Origin: Loktanella sp. 3ANDIMAR09
Lineage (GTDB): Bacteria > Pseudomonadota > Alphaproteobacteria > Rhodobacterales > Rhodobacteraceae
Length of the DNA stretch: 64,000 bases
Assembly: GCF_001420005.1 (NCBI RefSeq)
Contig: NZ_LJAK01000013.1
Coordinates: forward strand, 1-64,000
Direction: 5' to 3'
Part shown: piece by piece, positions 26,865-36,152 of the stretch
How positions within the stretch are numbered: the first letter of the stretch is position 1
How the letters are laid out: each line of letters starts with the position of its first letter
The notes under the pieces: generated by a model
Database searches by the model: none
The model's input: the letters and a program-made list of their open reading frames with translations, nothing else
What the model was told of the DNA's origin: nothing
Translations under genes and position numbers: made by a program

Positions 26865-27830
26865 ATGATCCCACTGCGCAATCTGGCAGCGGCGGTGGTG
26901 CTGGGTGGGCTTGGCGCCTGTGCGGCACCGGTCGAGACGGCCGCCCCCGATCAGGTTGCGCGCCCGGTCGAACGTGTGCCGCCGGTCGTGCCGGAACCCG
27001 CACCGCCTGCCCCCGCAGTCAGCCCCGAGAGCATGGCGCTGGCGACCTACTACCGGCGTTTGCAGAACGATCTGCTGGCGCAGGGGTTGTTGCGGGGCGA
27101 CGGTGGCGGGGCGGATACGCCGTTCACCGATACGATGCTGGCGCGCAATTTCATCCGGATTGCGCTGTACGATGAATATGTCACCGACGGCGAGGTGCTG
27201 CGCGCGCAGGCCACGCAATCGCGCCTGCGGCGCTGGGATCAGCCGATCCGCATGAGCGTGGAATTCGGACCATCCGTCCCCGACGGTCAGCGCGCGCGCG
27301 ACCGCACCGGGGTGGCGGCCTATGCGGCGCGGCTGTCGCGGGTCAGTGGCGTGCCGATCCGGATGACCGAAACCGACCCGAATTTTCACGTGCTGTTTTT
27401 GTCAGAGGACGACCGTGCCGGCTATGCGGATCGTCTGCGCCAGATCGTGCCGGGGATCGGGCCCGGCAGCCTGCGTGCGATCATGAACCTGCCGCGTGAT
27501 CAGCTGTGCATCGTCATCGCGTTTTCCGAAGGCGGGTCCAGCAGCTATGCCAAGGCGGTTGCCGTGATCCGCGCCGAACACCCCGAACTGTTGCGCACGT
27601 CTTGCGTGCACGAAGAGGTGGCGCAGGGTCTGGGGCTGGCCAACGACAGCCCGCAGGCGCGCCCGTCGATTTTCAACGACGACGAGGAATTCGGGTTGCT
27701 GACGACCCATGACGAGTTGCTGCTGAAAATGCTGTATGACCCCCGTTTCACCACCGGCATGTCCATCATGGAAGCCGCCCCCATCGCCCGCCAGATCGCC
27801 ACCGAATTGACTGGCAGCGGTGGCAGCTAA
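26865..27830 (+). CDS. DUF2927 lipoprotein
   Basis: 321 residues starting directly after the TelA stop codon. A signal sequence with lipobox LGAC (Cys near 19) is followed by a Pro-rich linker to about residue 50. The globular part (about 60-315) belongs to DUF2927, for example QPIRMSVEFGPSVP, NFHVLFLSEDDRAGY, CIVIAFSEGGSSSYAKAVAV and HEEVAQGLGLANDSP. The last segment, HEEVAQGLG with a Glu pair after His, recalls a metallopeptidase-like HE motif, but I would not assign proteolysis on that alone. It is predicted to sit in the periplasm on a lipid anchor, as the outside part of this module. Confidence 0.82.
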   Translation: MIPLRNLAAAVVLGGLGACAAPVETAAPDQVARPVERVPPVVPEPAPPAPAVSPESMALATYYRRLQNDLLAQGLLRGDGGGADTPFTDTMLARNFIRIALYDEYVTDGEVLRAQATQSRLRRWDQPIRMSVEFGPSVPDGQRARDRTGVAAYAARLSRVSGVPIRMTETDPNFHVLFLSEDDRAGYADRLRQIVPGIGPGSLRAIMNLPRDQLCIVIAFSEGGSSSYAKAVAVIRAEHPELLRTSCVHEEVAQGLGLANDSPQARPSIFNDDEEFGLLTTHDELLLKMLYDPRFTTGMSIMEAAPIARQIATELTGSGGS

Positions 27831-27841
27831 GGAGACCGCAG

Positions 27842-28951
27842 ATGTCCATTTTTGATTTTCTCTCGGGTCAGTTCATTGATGTCATTCACTGGACCGACGA
27901 CACCCGTGACACGATGGTGTCCCGGTTCGAACGGCAGGGTCACGAGATCAAATACGGGGCCAAGCTGACGGTCCGCGAAGGACAGGCGGCGGTGTTCGTG
28001 CACGAGGGGCAGCTGGCGGATGTGTTTACGCCCGGTCTCTACATGCTTGAAACCAACAACATGCCGATCATGACGACGCTCCAGCACTGGGACCACGGGT
28101 TCCGGTCGCCGTTCAAGTCCGAGATCTACTTCGTCAACACAACGCGGTTTACCGACCTCAAGTGGGGCACGAAAAACCCGATCATGCTGCGCGACCCGGA
28201 GTTCGGGCCGATCCGGCTGCGCGCATTCGGCACCTATACGATCAAGGTGGCGGACCCTGCGCTGTTCCTGCGCGAGATCGTGGGTACCGACGGCGATTTC
28301 ACCGCCGATGAGGTGACGTTCCAGATCCGCAACATCATCGTGCAGGAGGTCAGCCGCGCGCTGGCCGCCAGCGGTATCCCCGCCCTCGACATGGCGGCGA
28401 ACACCAAGGATCTGGGCGATCTGGTCGCCAAGGCGATCGACGGCACTGTGGCGCAATACGGCCTGACCATCCCAGAGCTGTACATCGAGAACATCAGCCT
28501 GCCGCCCGCGGTGGAAAAGGCGCTGGACGAACGCACCAGCCGCGGGATCGCGGGCAACCTGGACGACCACATGAAATGGAAGGCCGCAGAGGCCATGTCA
28601 CAGCCCGGATCGGCCGCGGGCCAAGCGATGGGTATGGGCATGGGGGCCGGTCTGGGGATGCAGATGGGCAACATGATGCAGACGGGCCCATGGGGTGCAG
28701 CGCCCCAGCCCGCCGCCGCTGCGCCGCCACCCCCGCCCCCGCCGCCCGTCGAACACGTCTGGCACATCGCGCAGGCAGGCCAGACCAGCGGCCCGTTTTC
28801 GAAGGCCGCGATGGGACGCAAGGTGACCGAAGGCGCGCTGACGCGGGAAACCATGGTCTGGACTCAGGGCCAGGACGGCTGGATGACCGCCGAGGATACG
28901 GAACTGGCGCAATTGTTCACCGTGATGCCGCCGCCCCCACCGGGGGCGTGA
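27842..28951 (+). CDS. SPFH (band-7) domain protein with C-terminal GYF_2 domain
   Basis: 369 residues. Residues about 25-245 form an SPFH domain of the 'virion core protein' subgroup (VREGQAAVFVHEGQLADVF, GTYTIKVADPALFLREIVG, IPELYIENISLPPAVEKALD). A Gly/Met-rich stretch (about 265-285) and a polyproline linker (about 295-304) lead to a GYF_2 domain (about 308-362: WHIAQAGQTSGPFSKAAMG). SPFH proteins form oligomeric rings or scaffolds on membranes; GYF_2 is a protein-binding module. No clear membrane helix is present, so membrane contact would be peripheral. ATG lies 12 bp after the DUF2927 stop with AAGGAG before it. Confidence 0.9.
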   Translation: MSIFDFLSGQFIDVIHWTDDTRDTMVSRFERQGHEIKYGAKLTVREGQAAVFVHEGQLADVFTPGLYMLETNNMPIMTTLQHWDHGFRSPFKSEIYFVNTTRFTDLKWGTKNPIMLRDPEFGPIRLRAFGTYTIKVADPALFLREIVGTDGDFTADEVTFQIRNIIVQEVSRALAASGIPALDMAANTKDLGDLVAKAIDGTVAQYGLTIPELYIENISLPPAVEKALDERTSRGIAGNLDDHMKWKAAEAMSQPGSAAGQAMGMGMGAGLGMQMGNMMQTGPWGAAPQPAAAAPPPPPPPPVEHVWHIAQAGQTSGPFSKAAMGRKVTEGALTRETMVWTQGQDGWMTAEDTELAQLFTVMPPPPPGA

Positions 28952-28989
28952 GGACGAAACTTTTGCGCGACGGGCACCGTGGCTGAGGC

Positions 28990-29583
28990 ATGAGTGTTGC
29001 ACCTGATCCTAGCCCGGCCCGGCCCGACTGGCCTGCCCGCATCCGCGCGGCCATGCCGGTGCGGCGTACCTTGGTGAAATGGACGCATCTGGCGATGATC
29101 CCGATGTTCGTCTGGTTCCTGTTCGTCACCCCGGCCGTGGTGGTGCCCTTTGGTCCGGCGGCATTTCAGGCCCATTCGACGCTGGCGCTGGTGTTCGTGA
29201 CCCTGACGCTGGTCTGGTATGCGGATTATCTGCGGCGCGGGTTGGTCGGACGACCCGGCCCCAAACTGTCGCCACGCGCCAAGGTCATCCACCAATGGCT
29301 GCACAAGACGCTGATCTGGGGCCTGTTTGGCGTGGCGCTGACCGGGTTTCTGCTGGGCCTGACCTCTGACAGGTTGCTCAAGGCCGGTGGTTTTCTGCCC
29401 TTTGCGCCGCCACTCGACATGAAGGCCGCGAACGAGATCATCGGCAAGATCCATATCTACGAATACTATCTGCTGGCGGTCATCGCGGTCGGGCATGCGG
29501 GGTTCCACATCTGGCGCCATGTCAAGCTGCGCGACAACGCGCTGCGCATCATGGCCCCGAAACGCTGGCACCGTTATCTGTGA
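28990..29583 (+). CDS. Cytochrome b/b561-type membrane protein
   Basis: 197 residues with four membrane helices (about 28-52, 58-78, 100-122, 155-178). His residues sit in helix positions suited to haem ligation: VKWTHLAMIPMF, FQAHSTLALVF, KVIHQWLHKTLIWG, and VIAVGHAGFHIWRHVKLRD. The layout resembles di-haem b-type cytochromes of the Ni/Fe-hydrogenase or b561 superfamily. It may shuttle electrons across the inner membrane for other members of the module. The partner is unknown. It is 38 bp downstream of the SPFH gene. Confidence 0.78.
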   Translation: MSVAPDPSPARPDWPARIRAAMPVRRTLVKWTHLAMIPMFVWFLFVTPAVVVPFGPAAFQAHSTLALVFVTLTLVWYADYLRRGLVGRPGPKLSPRAKVIHQWLHKTLIWGLFGVALTGFLLGLTSDRLLKAGGFLPFAPPLDMKAANEIIGKIHIYEYYLLAVIAVGHAGFHIWRHVKLRDNALRIMAPKRWHRYL

Positions 29584-29643
29584 ATTCGCACTGGCAACGC
29601 CGGGAATTCATGCCATCTTGGCCCCCAGATGACCGGAGCCAGC

Positions 29644-30747
29644 ATGCCCCCCGAAACCGCGCCAATCACCGCCCACCGTTTTCCCTGTGATGCCTGCGGG
29701 TCCGACCTGAGGTTCGACCCCGCCAGCGGCGATCTGGTCTGCGATCATTGCGGCAACGTGCAGGCCATCGGCAGCAGCGCCAGCCCCTTTGTGCAGGTCC
29801 GCGAACTGGATTTCGCAGCCGCCCTCAACGCGCAATTGCCCGAGGCCGAAATCGAGGAAACCCGCGTGTCGCAATGCCCCAATTGCGGGGCACAGGTCGA
29901 ATTCGACCCCGATATCCACGCCACCGAATGCCCGTTCTGCGCCACCCCCGTGGTCACGGGCACAGGCACCCATCGCCACATCAAACCCCGCGGCCTGCTG
30001 CCGTTTTCCGTGGATGACAGCCAGGTGCATCAGGCGATGATGGACTGGCTGGGCGGGCTGTGGTTCGCCCCCAACGGGCTCAAGGACTACGCCCGCAAGG
30101 GCCGGCGCATGGACGGCATCTATGTCCCCTACTGGACCTTTGATGCGCAGACCCAGTCCGACTATGTCGGGCAGCGCGGCGACGATTACTTTGTCAGCAA
30201 ACGCGTGATGCGCGACGGCAAGATGCAGACCGTTCAGGTACGCAAAACGCGCTGGCGGCGGGCCACGGGCCGGGTCGCACGGTTTTTCGATGATGTGCTG
30301 GTGCTGGCCTCGACGTCATTGCCCAAGACCCACACCGATGCGCTGGAACCCTGGGATCTGTCGGGGCTGGAACCCTATCAGCCTGATTATCTCGCCGGAT
30401 TTCGCGCCGAGGCCTATCAGGTGGAATTGCAGGACGGCTTTGCGCAGGCGCGCAGCTACATGGATGCGATGATCCTGCGGGACGTGAAATTCGACATCGG
30501 CGGCGACCGTCAGCAGGTCTCGGACGTGCAGACCCGGATTTCGGACGTCACGTTCAAGCATATCCTGCTGCCGGTCTGGGTTGCGGCCTACAAATACAAC
30601 GGCCAGTCCTACCGGTTTGTCGTGAACGGCAGGACCGGACGGGTGCAGGGCGAACGGCCCTATTCCGCGTGGAAGATCGCCTTTGCCGTGATCGTCGGGC
30701 TGGTGGTGGCGCTAACAGTCGGCTACCTATACGCGATGAACGCGTAA
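29644..30747 (+). CDS. Membrane-anchored double zinc-ribbon protein
   Basis: 367 residues from ATG 29644 (GGAG precedes it; an ATG five codons earlier is possible). Two zinc ribbons open the protein: CDACGSDLRF with CDHCGN (about 10-37), and CPNCGAQVEF with CPFCATP (about 77-102). A central domain (about 105-335) of unknown fold has MDGIYVPYWTFDAQTQSDY and HILLPVWVAAYKYNGQSYRF. A single membrane helix (about 340-362) closes the chain, so most of it faces one side. Database names such as 'TFIIB-type zinc ribbon' or 'primosomal helicase-like' for this family reflect only the ribbons. It ends the SPFH/TelA set; the sugar kinase gene follows after 13 bp. Confidence 0.8.
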   Translation: MPPETAPITAHRFPCDACGSDLRFDPASGDLVCDHCGNVQAIGSSASPFVQVRELDFAAALNAQLPEAEIEETRVSQCPNCGAQVEFDPDIHATECPFCATPVVTGTGTHRHIKPRGLLPFSVDDSQVHQAMMDWLGGLWFAPNGLKDYARKGRRMDGIYVPYWTFDAQTQSDYVGQRGDDYFVSKRVMRDGKMQTVQVRKTRWRRATGRVARFFDDVLVLASTSLPKTHTDALEPWDLSGLEPYQPDYLAGFRAEAYQVELQDGFAQARSYMDAMILRDVKFDIGGDRQQVSDVQTRISDVTFKHILLPVWVAAYKYNGQSYRFVVNGRTGRVQGERPYSAWKIAFAVIVGLVVALTVGYLYAMNA

Positions 30748-30760
30748 AAAGGACCGACCG

Positions 30761-31666
30761 ATGATCCTCTGTTGTGGCGAAGCCCTGATCGACATGCTGC
30801 CCCGAGACACCACTGGCGGCGAGGCCGCATTCGCGCCCTATGCAGGCGGTGCGGTGTTCAATACCGCGATTGCGCTGGGACGGCTGGGATCGCAGGTGCA
30901 GTTCTTTTCGGGCCTGTCATCGGACCTGTTCGGCCAGCAATTGGTGAATGTGCTGCACGAGTCCCGCGTTGATACGGCACCCTGCCACATCAGCGACCGG
31001 CCCACGACGCTGGCCTTTGTCCGGCTGGTGGACGGCCATGCGACCTATGCGTTCTACGACGAAAACACCGCCGGTCGGATGCTGACGGCGGATGTGCTGC
31101 CGCAGGTGACGGCGGATGCGCTGTTTTTTGGCGGAATCTCGCTGGTGGTCGAACCCTGCGGCGATGCCTATCGCACCCTGATGCAGCGCAACGCGGATCA
31201 AAAGCTGATCATGATCGACCCCAACATCCGCCCCGGTTTCATCACCGATGAGGCCGCCTATCGTGCGCGGTTGGCCGATATGCTGGGCATGTCCGACATC
31301 ATCAAGATCTCGGACGAGGATCTGGCGTGGTTGCAGGGCAAGACCGATCCTGCCGCCCTGCTGACAGACGGCGGCCCGCAGGTCGTCTTGTTGACGCGGG
31401 GGGCCGACGGGGTGACGATCTACACGCGCTACGGGGCCTTTGACGTTGCAGCCCAGCGCGCCGAGGTGGTCGACACCGTGGGGGCGGGTGACACGTTCAA
31501 CGCCGGGTTCCTGGCTGGCCTCGACCGGGCCGGGCTGCTGTCCAAGGACGGCGTGCGCCAGGCCAGCGCCGATGACCTGCGGGCCGCAGCCACGCTGGGG
31601 GCACAGGCGGCGGCGATCACGGTCAGCCGCGCGGGTGCGAACCCGCCCTGGTCACACGAACTTTGA
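30761..31666 (+). CDS. PfkB-family sugar kinase, probable fructokinase
   Basis: 301 residues of the ribokinase/PfkB superfamily. The N-terminal GEALIDMLPRD and GGAVFNTAIALGRLG motifs and the C-terminal VVDTVGAGDTFNAGFLAGL (anion hole and catalytic Asp near 245) are intact. GEALIDML with the residues around it suits fructokinase better than ribokinase or adenosine kinase. It would make fructose 6-phosphate from ATP and fructose in the cytosol. An amylosucrase gene 1.7 kb downstream on the same strand would release fructose, which supports that substrate. AAGGA precedes the ATG; dtd follows after three bases. Confidence 0.83.
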   Translation: MILCCGEALIDMLPRDTTGGEAAFAPYAGGAVFNTAIALGRLGSQVQFFSGLSSDLFGQQLVNVLHESRVDTAPCHISDRPTTLAFVRLVDGHATYAFYDENTAGRMLTADVLPQVTADALFFGGISLVVEPCGDAYRTLMQRNADQKLIMIDPNIRPGFITDEAAYRARLADMLGMSDIIKISDEDLAWLQGKTDPAALLTDGGPQVVLLTRGADGVTIYTRYGAFDVAAQRAEVVDTVGAGDTFNAGFLAGLDRAGLLSKDGVRQASADDLRAAATLGAQAAAITVSRAGANPPWSHEL

Positions 31667-31669
31667 TCC

Positions 31670-32107
31670 ATGCGCGCACTGATCCAACGGGTAAGCGAGG
31701 CGGCGGTCCGCGTTGACGGTGACGTGATCGGGGCCACAGGTCCGGGCCTGCTGATCCTGATCTGCGCGATGGAAGGCGACACGCCCGACGCGCCGGACCG
31801 GATGGCGGCCAAGATCGCGAAACTGCGCATCTTCAAGGATGACACGGGCAAGATGAACCGGTCCTTGCTGGACACCGGCGGGTCTGCCCTGATCGTCAGC
31901 CAGTTCACGCTTGCCGGCGACACCAGCCGTGGCAACAGGCCCGGATTTTCAACCGCGGCGCGCCCCGATGCGGGCCGGGCTGCCTATCTGCGTTTCATCG
32001 ATGCCGTGCAGGCCCTGGGCATTCCCACCGCGACCGGCACATTCGGCGCGGACATGGCGGTCAGCCTGACCAACGACGGTCCCGTCACGCTGTGGATCGA
32101 TCTCTGA
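31670..32107 (+). CDS. dtd: D-aminoacyl-tRNA deacylase
   Basis: 145 residues, full family length. DTD removes D-amino acids (and Gly from tRNA-Ala) from tRNA, guarding translation. The motifs [33 protein letters not shown] and [12 protein letters not shown] are present; the cross-subunit Gly-cis-Pro motif is at the N-terminus-conserved GxRP position. In most homologues the residue after GxRP is Ser; here it is Gly, a mild departure. It is packed closely behind the kinase gene. Confidence 0.94.
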   Translation: MRALIQRVSEAAVRVDGDVIGATGPGLLILICAMEGDTPDAPDRMAAKIAKLRIFKDDTGKMNRSLLDTGGSALIVSQFTLAGDTSRGNRPGFSTAARPDAGRAAYLRFIDAVQALGIPTATGTFGADMAVSLTNDGPVTLWIDL

Positions 32108-32167
32108 CGCGGATTGCAAACCGCCCGGACACGCCCTTAGACTGCAACGGAATATCTGGGGGGCCAC

Positions 32168-33331
32168 ATGACGACAATCACGACAATCGACGACCTCAAG
32201 GCGATCTACAAACGTCGTGTGCCGCGCATGTTCTACGACTACACCGAAAGCGGCAGCTGGACCGAACAGACGTTCCGCGACAACACGTCGGATTTCGACC
32301 TGATCCGCCTGCGTCAGCGCATTGCCGTGGACATGTCGGACCGCAGGCTGTCCAGCACCATGGCAGGCCAGGAGGTGGCGATGCCGGTGGCCCTGGCCCC
32401 CGTCGGGTTTACCGGCATGCAATCGGCCGACGGTGAAATCAAGGCCGCCCGCGCGGCAGAAGCCTTTGGCGTGCCCTATACCCTGTCCACCATGTCGATC
32501 TGTTCGATCGAGGATGTTGCAGCCCACACCAGCGAACCGTTCTGGTTCCAGCTCTATGTCATGCGCGACGAGGAATTCGTCGACAACATCATCGCGCGGG
32601 CGAAAAATGCGGGCGTATCCGCGCTGGTGCTGACGCTGGACCTGCAGGTGCTGGGCCAACGGCACAAGGACCTGAAAAACGGTTTGTCCGCGCCGCCGAA
32701 ACTGACGCCTTCCACGATCGCCAATCTGGCGACGAAATGGCGCTGGGGGTTCGAGATGCTGCAAACCAGACGGCACAGTTTCGGCAATATCGTGGGCCAT
32801 GCGAAAAACGTCGAAAACATGGGGTCGCTGTCGTCCTGGACGGCGGAACAATTCGACCCCAAGCTTGACTGGGACACCATTGCCCGGCTCAAGGAAAAAT
32901 GGGGCGGCAAACTGATCCTCAAGGGTATTCTGGACCCCGACGACGCCGTGCGGGCCGCCGATCTGGGCTGTGACGCCATCGTTGTCAGCAACCACGGCGG
33001 TCGCCAGCTGGACGGGGCCCTGTCGTCGATCCGCATGTTGCCCAGCATCCTGGCGGCCGTCGGCGACCGGGTCGAGGTCTGGCTCGACAGCGGCATCCGG
33101 TCCGGTCAGGACGTGCTCAAGGCGCGGGCGATGGGGGCGCATGGCGTGATGATCGGGCGGGCCTACATCTATGGTCTGGGTGCCATGGGTCAGGCCGGTG
33201 TGACCAAATCCCTCGAGGTCATCATGCGCGAACTCGACCTGACCATGGCGCTGTGCGGCAAGCGCGACATCAACACGGTCGATCGCGATATCCTGCTGAT
33301 CCCCAAGGATTTCGAGGGCGAGTGGGCCTAG
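32168..33331 (+). CDS. lldD: FMN-dependent alpha-hydroxy-acid dehydrogenase, L-lactate dehydrogenase type
   Basis: 387 residues of the glycolate oxidase / L-lactate dehydrogenase family. Active-site residues are visible: FYDYTESGSWTEQT (Tyr near 21), QLYVMRDEEF (near 125), the Lys of KLILKGILDPDDAV, and the catalytic SNHGGRQLDGA (His near 278, Arg). It oxidises an S-2-hydroxy acid, most likely L-lactate to pyruvate, passing electrons to quinone. IDDLKAIYKRRVPRMFYDY at the start is typical of LldD in this group. It is preceded by a 60-bp gap, so may have its own promoter. Confidence 0.87.
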   Translation: MTTITTIDDLKAIYKRRVPRMFYDYTESGSWTEQTFRDNTSDFDLIRLRQRIAVDMSDRRLSSTMAGQEVAMPVALAPVGFTGMQSADGEIKAARAAEAFGVPYTLSTMSICSIEDVAAHTSEPFWFQLYVMRDEEFVDNIIARAKNAGVSALVLTLDLQVLGQRHKDLKNGLSAPPKLTPSTIANLATKWRWGFEMLQTRRHSFGNIVGHAKNVENMGSLSSWTAEQFDPKLDWDTIARLKEKWGGKLILKGILDPDDAVRAADLGCDAIVVSNHGGRQLDGALSSIRMLPSILAAVGDRVEVWLDSGIRSGQDVLKARAMGAHGVMIGRAYIYGLGAMGQAGVTKSLEVIMRELDLTMALCGKRDINTVDRDILLIPKDFEGEWA

Positions 33332-33409
33332 CATCATCTTGCCAGAAATACTCCCGCCGGAGGCATCCGTCACCGGCCAACATCACACCACCCCGAACGG
33401 AGCGTCCCC

Positions 33410-35284
33410 ATGTCAGCCACACCGCGTCGCGGCGTCACGAATGACGAAATCTTTGCGCTGCGCTGGGACCGTGGTCAGCGAGACCTGATCGGGCCGCTGC
33501 ACCGGCTTTACGGTGGCGATACGCTGGCGTTGATGGACCGCCTGCGGGATCTGCTGAAAAAACACTGGCGCGCCCGGCCCGGCGATCTGCGCCGTCTGGA
33601 TCTGGTGCGCGATCTGAACCCCGACTGGTTCCTGTCCGAGGACATGGTCGCCTATGTGTTCTACATCGACCGGTTTGCGGGTGATCTGAAACACCTGCCG
33701 TCGCGGATTCCCTACCTGCAGGACATGGGTGTCACCTATGCCCATATGATGCCATGCCTGATGCCGCGCCCCGGTGCCAATGACGGCGGCTATGCGGTCA
33801 TGGATTACACCGCGATCAATCCAGACCTCGGCACGATGGCGGATTTCCAGCAGTCGAACCTGCAACTGCGCGCCGCGGGCATCAGTCCCGTCATCGACAT
33901 GGTGCTGAACCACACCGCCAAGGAACACGCATGGGCCGCCCGGGCGCGGGCGGGTGATCCGTTCTATCAGGCGTTCTACCGGATGTTCGATGATGACACC
34001 CTGCCGAAACAATACGAGGAAACACTGGTCGAAATCTTTCCCGATCAGGCCCCCGGAAATTTCACCTATTACGACGATATGGGCAAATGGGTCTGGACGA
34101 CCTTCAACGAATACCAGTGGGACCTGAACTGGGAAAACCCGGAGGTGTTTCTGGCTGTCCTCGACACGATCCTGTTTCTCGCCAACCGCGGGGTCGAGGT
34201 GTTCCGGCTGGATGCGGTGGCGTTCATGTGGAAACAGATGGGCACGTCCTGCCAGAACCTGCCCCAGGTGCACGACATCCTGCAGGCGCTGACGCAGGCC
34301 ACGCGCGTCTGCGCACCAGCCGTCATCCACAAGGCCGAGGCCATCGTCGGACCGCAGGATCTGGTGCCCTATCTGGGCACCGGCAGTCACGCGGGCCGCG
34401 AGAGCCAGCTTGCCTATCACAACAATCTGATGGTGCAATTCTGGTCCACATTGGCCAGCGGCGACAGCCGGCTGATAACATACGTGTTGAAAACGCATTT
34501 CCCCGAAAGTTTTCGACGTGCGTCATTCGCCCCCTATATCCGCTGCCATGACGACATCGGCTGGGCGATCACGCCAGAGGACACGGTGCATATCCCCCAT
34601 ATGGACGCCAAGGCGCACCGCAATTTCCTGTCCGATTTCTACAACGGCAGTCACCCCGGCAGTTTCGCGCGCGGGGCCGATTTCCAGGTGAACGCGGAAA
34701 CCGGCGACCGGCGCACCAACGGCACCTTTGCCAGCCTCGCGGGGCTGGAGGCCGCGTCGACCCCGGCCGAGGTCGACACGGCGATCGCCCGCATCAAACT
34801 GGGCCATGCGCTGATTGCCAGCTATGGCGGGATTCCCCTGATCTACATGGGCGATGAAATCGGGATGCTGAACGATCATTCCTATCTGGACGATCCCGCC
34901 CGCGCTGACGACGGCCGCTGGATGCAGCGCCCCATGATGGATTGGGACGCCGCGGCGCAAACCGATGGGCCATCCGCCCGGATCAGGGCGGATCTGCGCC
35001 ACATCATCCAGACCCGCAAGGCCACGCCGCAATTCGCAGGCACGGTGCCGACACGGGTGCTGGATACCGGACATCGCGCCCTGTTCGTCTATCAGCGCCT
35101 GGGCGATGACCGCGAGGTGACATGCATCGTCAATTTCACCGGTGACACGCAAAACCTCTGGGCCGAGGATGCGATGCTGCGTGACCTGCCCCATGCCGAT
35201 TTGCTGACCGGAACACCGCTGACGCCGACCCACGGGCAAATCACGCTGGCCCCCTATCAGTCGATGTGGCTGCGACCGGTCTGA
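33410..35284 (+). CDS. Amylosucrase (GH13 subfamily 4)
   Basis: 624 residues. The sequence follows Neisseria-type amylosucrase throughout: [40 protein letters not shown]-like region, [30 protein letters not shown]. The nucleophile Asp 268 (VFRLDAVAF) and acid/base Glu 310 (IHKAEAIV) are 42 residues apart, the same as in the Neisseria enzyme; the third carboxylate is in RCHDDIGW (near 380). Amylosucrase uses sucrose to build alpha-1,4-glucan and frees fructose. No signal peptide is seen, so it acts in the cytosol, or is exported without one. The PfkB kinase upstream would use the fructose. Related sucrose hydrolases (SUH) remain possible. Confidence 0.9.
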   Translation: MSATPRRGVTNDEIFALRWDRGQRDLIGPLHRLYGGDTLALMDRLRDLLKKHWRARPGDLRRLDLVRDLNPDWFLSEDMVAYVFYIDRFAGDLKHLPSRIPYLQDMGVTYAHMMPCLMPRPGANDGGYAVMDYTAINPDLGTMADFQQSNLQLRAAGISPVIDMVLNHTAKEHAWAARARAGDPFYQAFYRMFDDDTLPKQYEETLVEIFPDQAPGNFTYYDDMGKWVWTTFNEYQWDLNWENPEVFLAVLDTILFLANRGVEVFRLDAVAFMWKQMGTSCQNLPQVHDILQALTQATRVCAPAVIHKAEAIVGPQDLVPYLGTGSHAGRESQLAYHNNLMVQFWSTLASGDSRLITYVLKTHFPESFRRASFAPYIRCHDDIGWAITPEDTVHIPHMDAKAHRNFLSDFYNGSHPGSFARGADFQVNAETGDRRTNGTFASLAGLEAASTPAEVDTAIARIKLGHALIASYGGIPLIYMGDEIGMLNDHSYLDDPARADDGRWMQRPMMDWDAAAQTDGPSARIRADLRHIIQTRKATPQFAGTVPTRVLDTGHRALFVYQRLGDDREVTCIVNFTGDTQNLWAEDAMLRDLPHADLLTGTPLTPTHGQITLAPYQSMWLRPV

Positions 35285-35405
35285 AACCCACGCTGGCTGT
35301 GCAGAATCCACCTTTTCAAGCGGGACGCGACATCCTATAGGGGCGGCTCACCCGGCGCCATGCACCCTTGGAGGATGGCGCCCCTTTATTATTTGGAGAT
35401 ACCAC

Positions 35406-36053
35406 ATGGCTGACAAGATCCCTGATCTGCACGCCGAGGTTCGCGCGGGGACAGGCAAGGGGGCCGCCCGCCAAGCTCGTCGCGACGGACAAGTTCCCGG
35501 AATCGTTTATGGTGGCGGCGCTGACCCGTTGTCGATCAACCTCGATTTCAACAAGCTGCTGACGCGCCTGCGCAAGGGCCGTTTCATGTCCACGCTGTTC
35601 AACCTCAAGGTTGAAGGCCACGACGACGTCCGCGTCATCTGCCGCGGTGTCCAGCGCCATGTGGTCAAGGATCTGCCGATCCACATCGACCTGATGCGCC
35701 TCAAGCGCACCAGCCGCGTCAACATCTTTATTCCGGTCACCTTCCTGAACGAAGACACCAGCCGCGGCCTGAAGGCTGGCGGTGTGCTGGGCGTGGTCCG
35801 CAACGAAGTCGAGATGAACGTGCTGGCCGGTGATATCCCCGACGAGCTGACGGTCGATCTGGCTGACGCACAGATCGGTGACACCATCCACTTTAGCGAT
35901 CTGACCGTCCCCGAGGGCGCAAACCCGGTCATCAGCGACCGCGATTTCGTCATCGCAACCATCAGCGCACCGCGCGCGCTGGCCGCCGATGACGGCGACG
36001 ACGATGTCGCAGCGGACGAGGTCCCCGCGACCGAAATGGGCGACGCTGAATAA
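35406..36053 (+). CDS. rplY: 50S ribosomal protein L25/general stress protein Ctc
   Basis: 215 residues, the long TL5/Ctc form with the L25 domain (about 5-95: [25 protein letters not shown]) and the C-terminal beta domain (about 100-190), then an acidic tail. It binds 5S rRNA in the large subunit. GGAG lies before the ATG. Immediately downstream is an intrinsic terminator and then pth, the usual rplY-pth order. Confidence 0.96.
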   Translation: MADKIPDLHAEVRAGTGKGAARQARRDGQVPGIVYGGGADPLSINLDFNKLLTRLRKGRFMSTLFNLKVEGHDDVRVICRGVQRHVVKDLPIHIDLMRLKRTSRVNIFIPVTFLNEDTSRGLKAGGVLGVVRNEVEMNVLAGDIPDELTVDLADAQIGDTIHFSDLTVPEGANPVISDRDFVIATISAPRALAADDGDDDVAADEVPATEMGDAE

Positions 36054-36077
36054 GCAAGCCTGCTGAAGCAGTCTGAA

Positions 36078-36104
36078 ACGGGGCCCATTGCGGGCCCCGT
36101 TTTG
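36078..36104 (+). terminator. Terminator after rplY
   Basis: Nine-base perfect arms (ACGGGGCCC and its complement) with a five-base loop, followed by TTTGCATTTG. It separates rplY from pth, so pth has its own promoter or depends on read-through. Confidence 0.85.
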
Positions 36105-36152
36105 CATTTGACGCCTCTTTTCGTTTCTGCACACGACACCTATGGTGACCCC

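Noticed and set aside
31949-33373. 474-codon minus frame antisense to lldD and dtd
   Set aside because: Shadow of clear genes; composition is typical of antisense frames.
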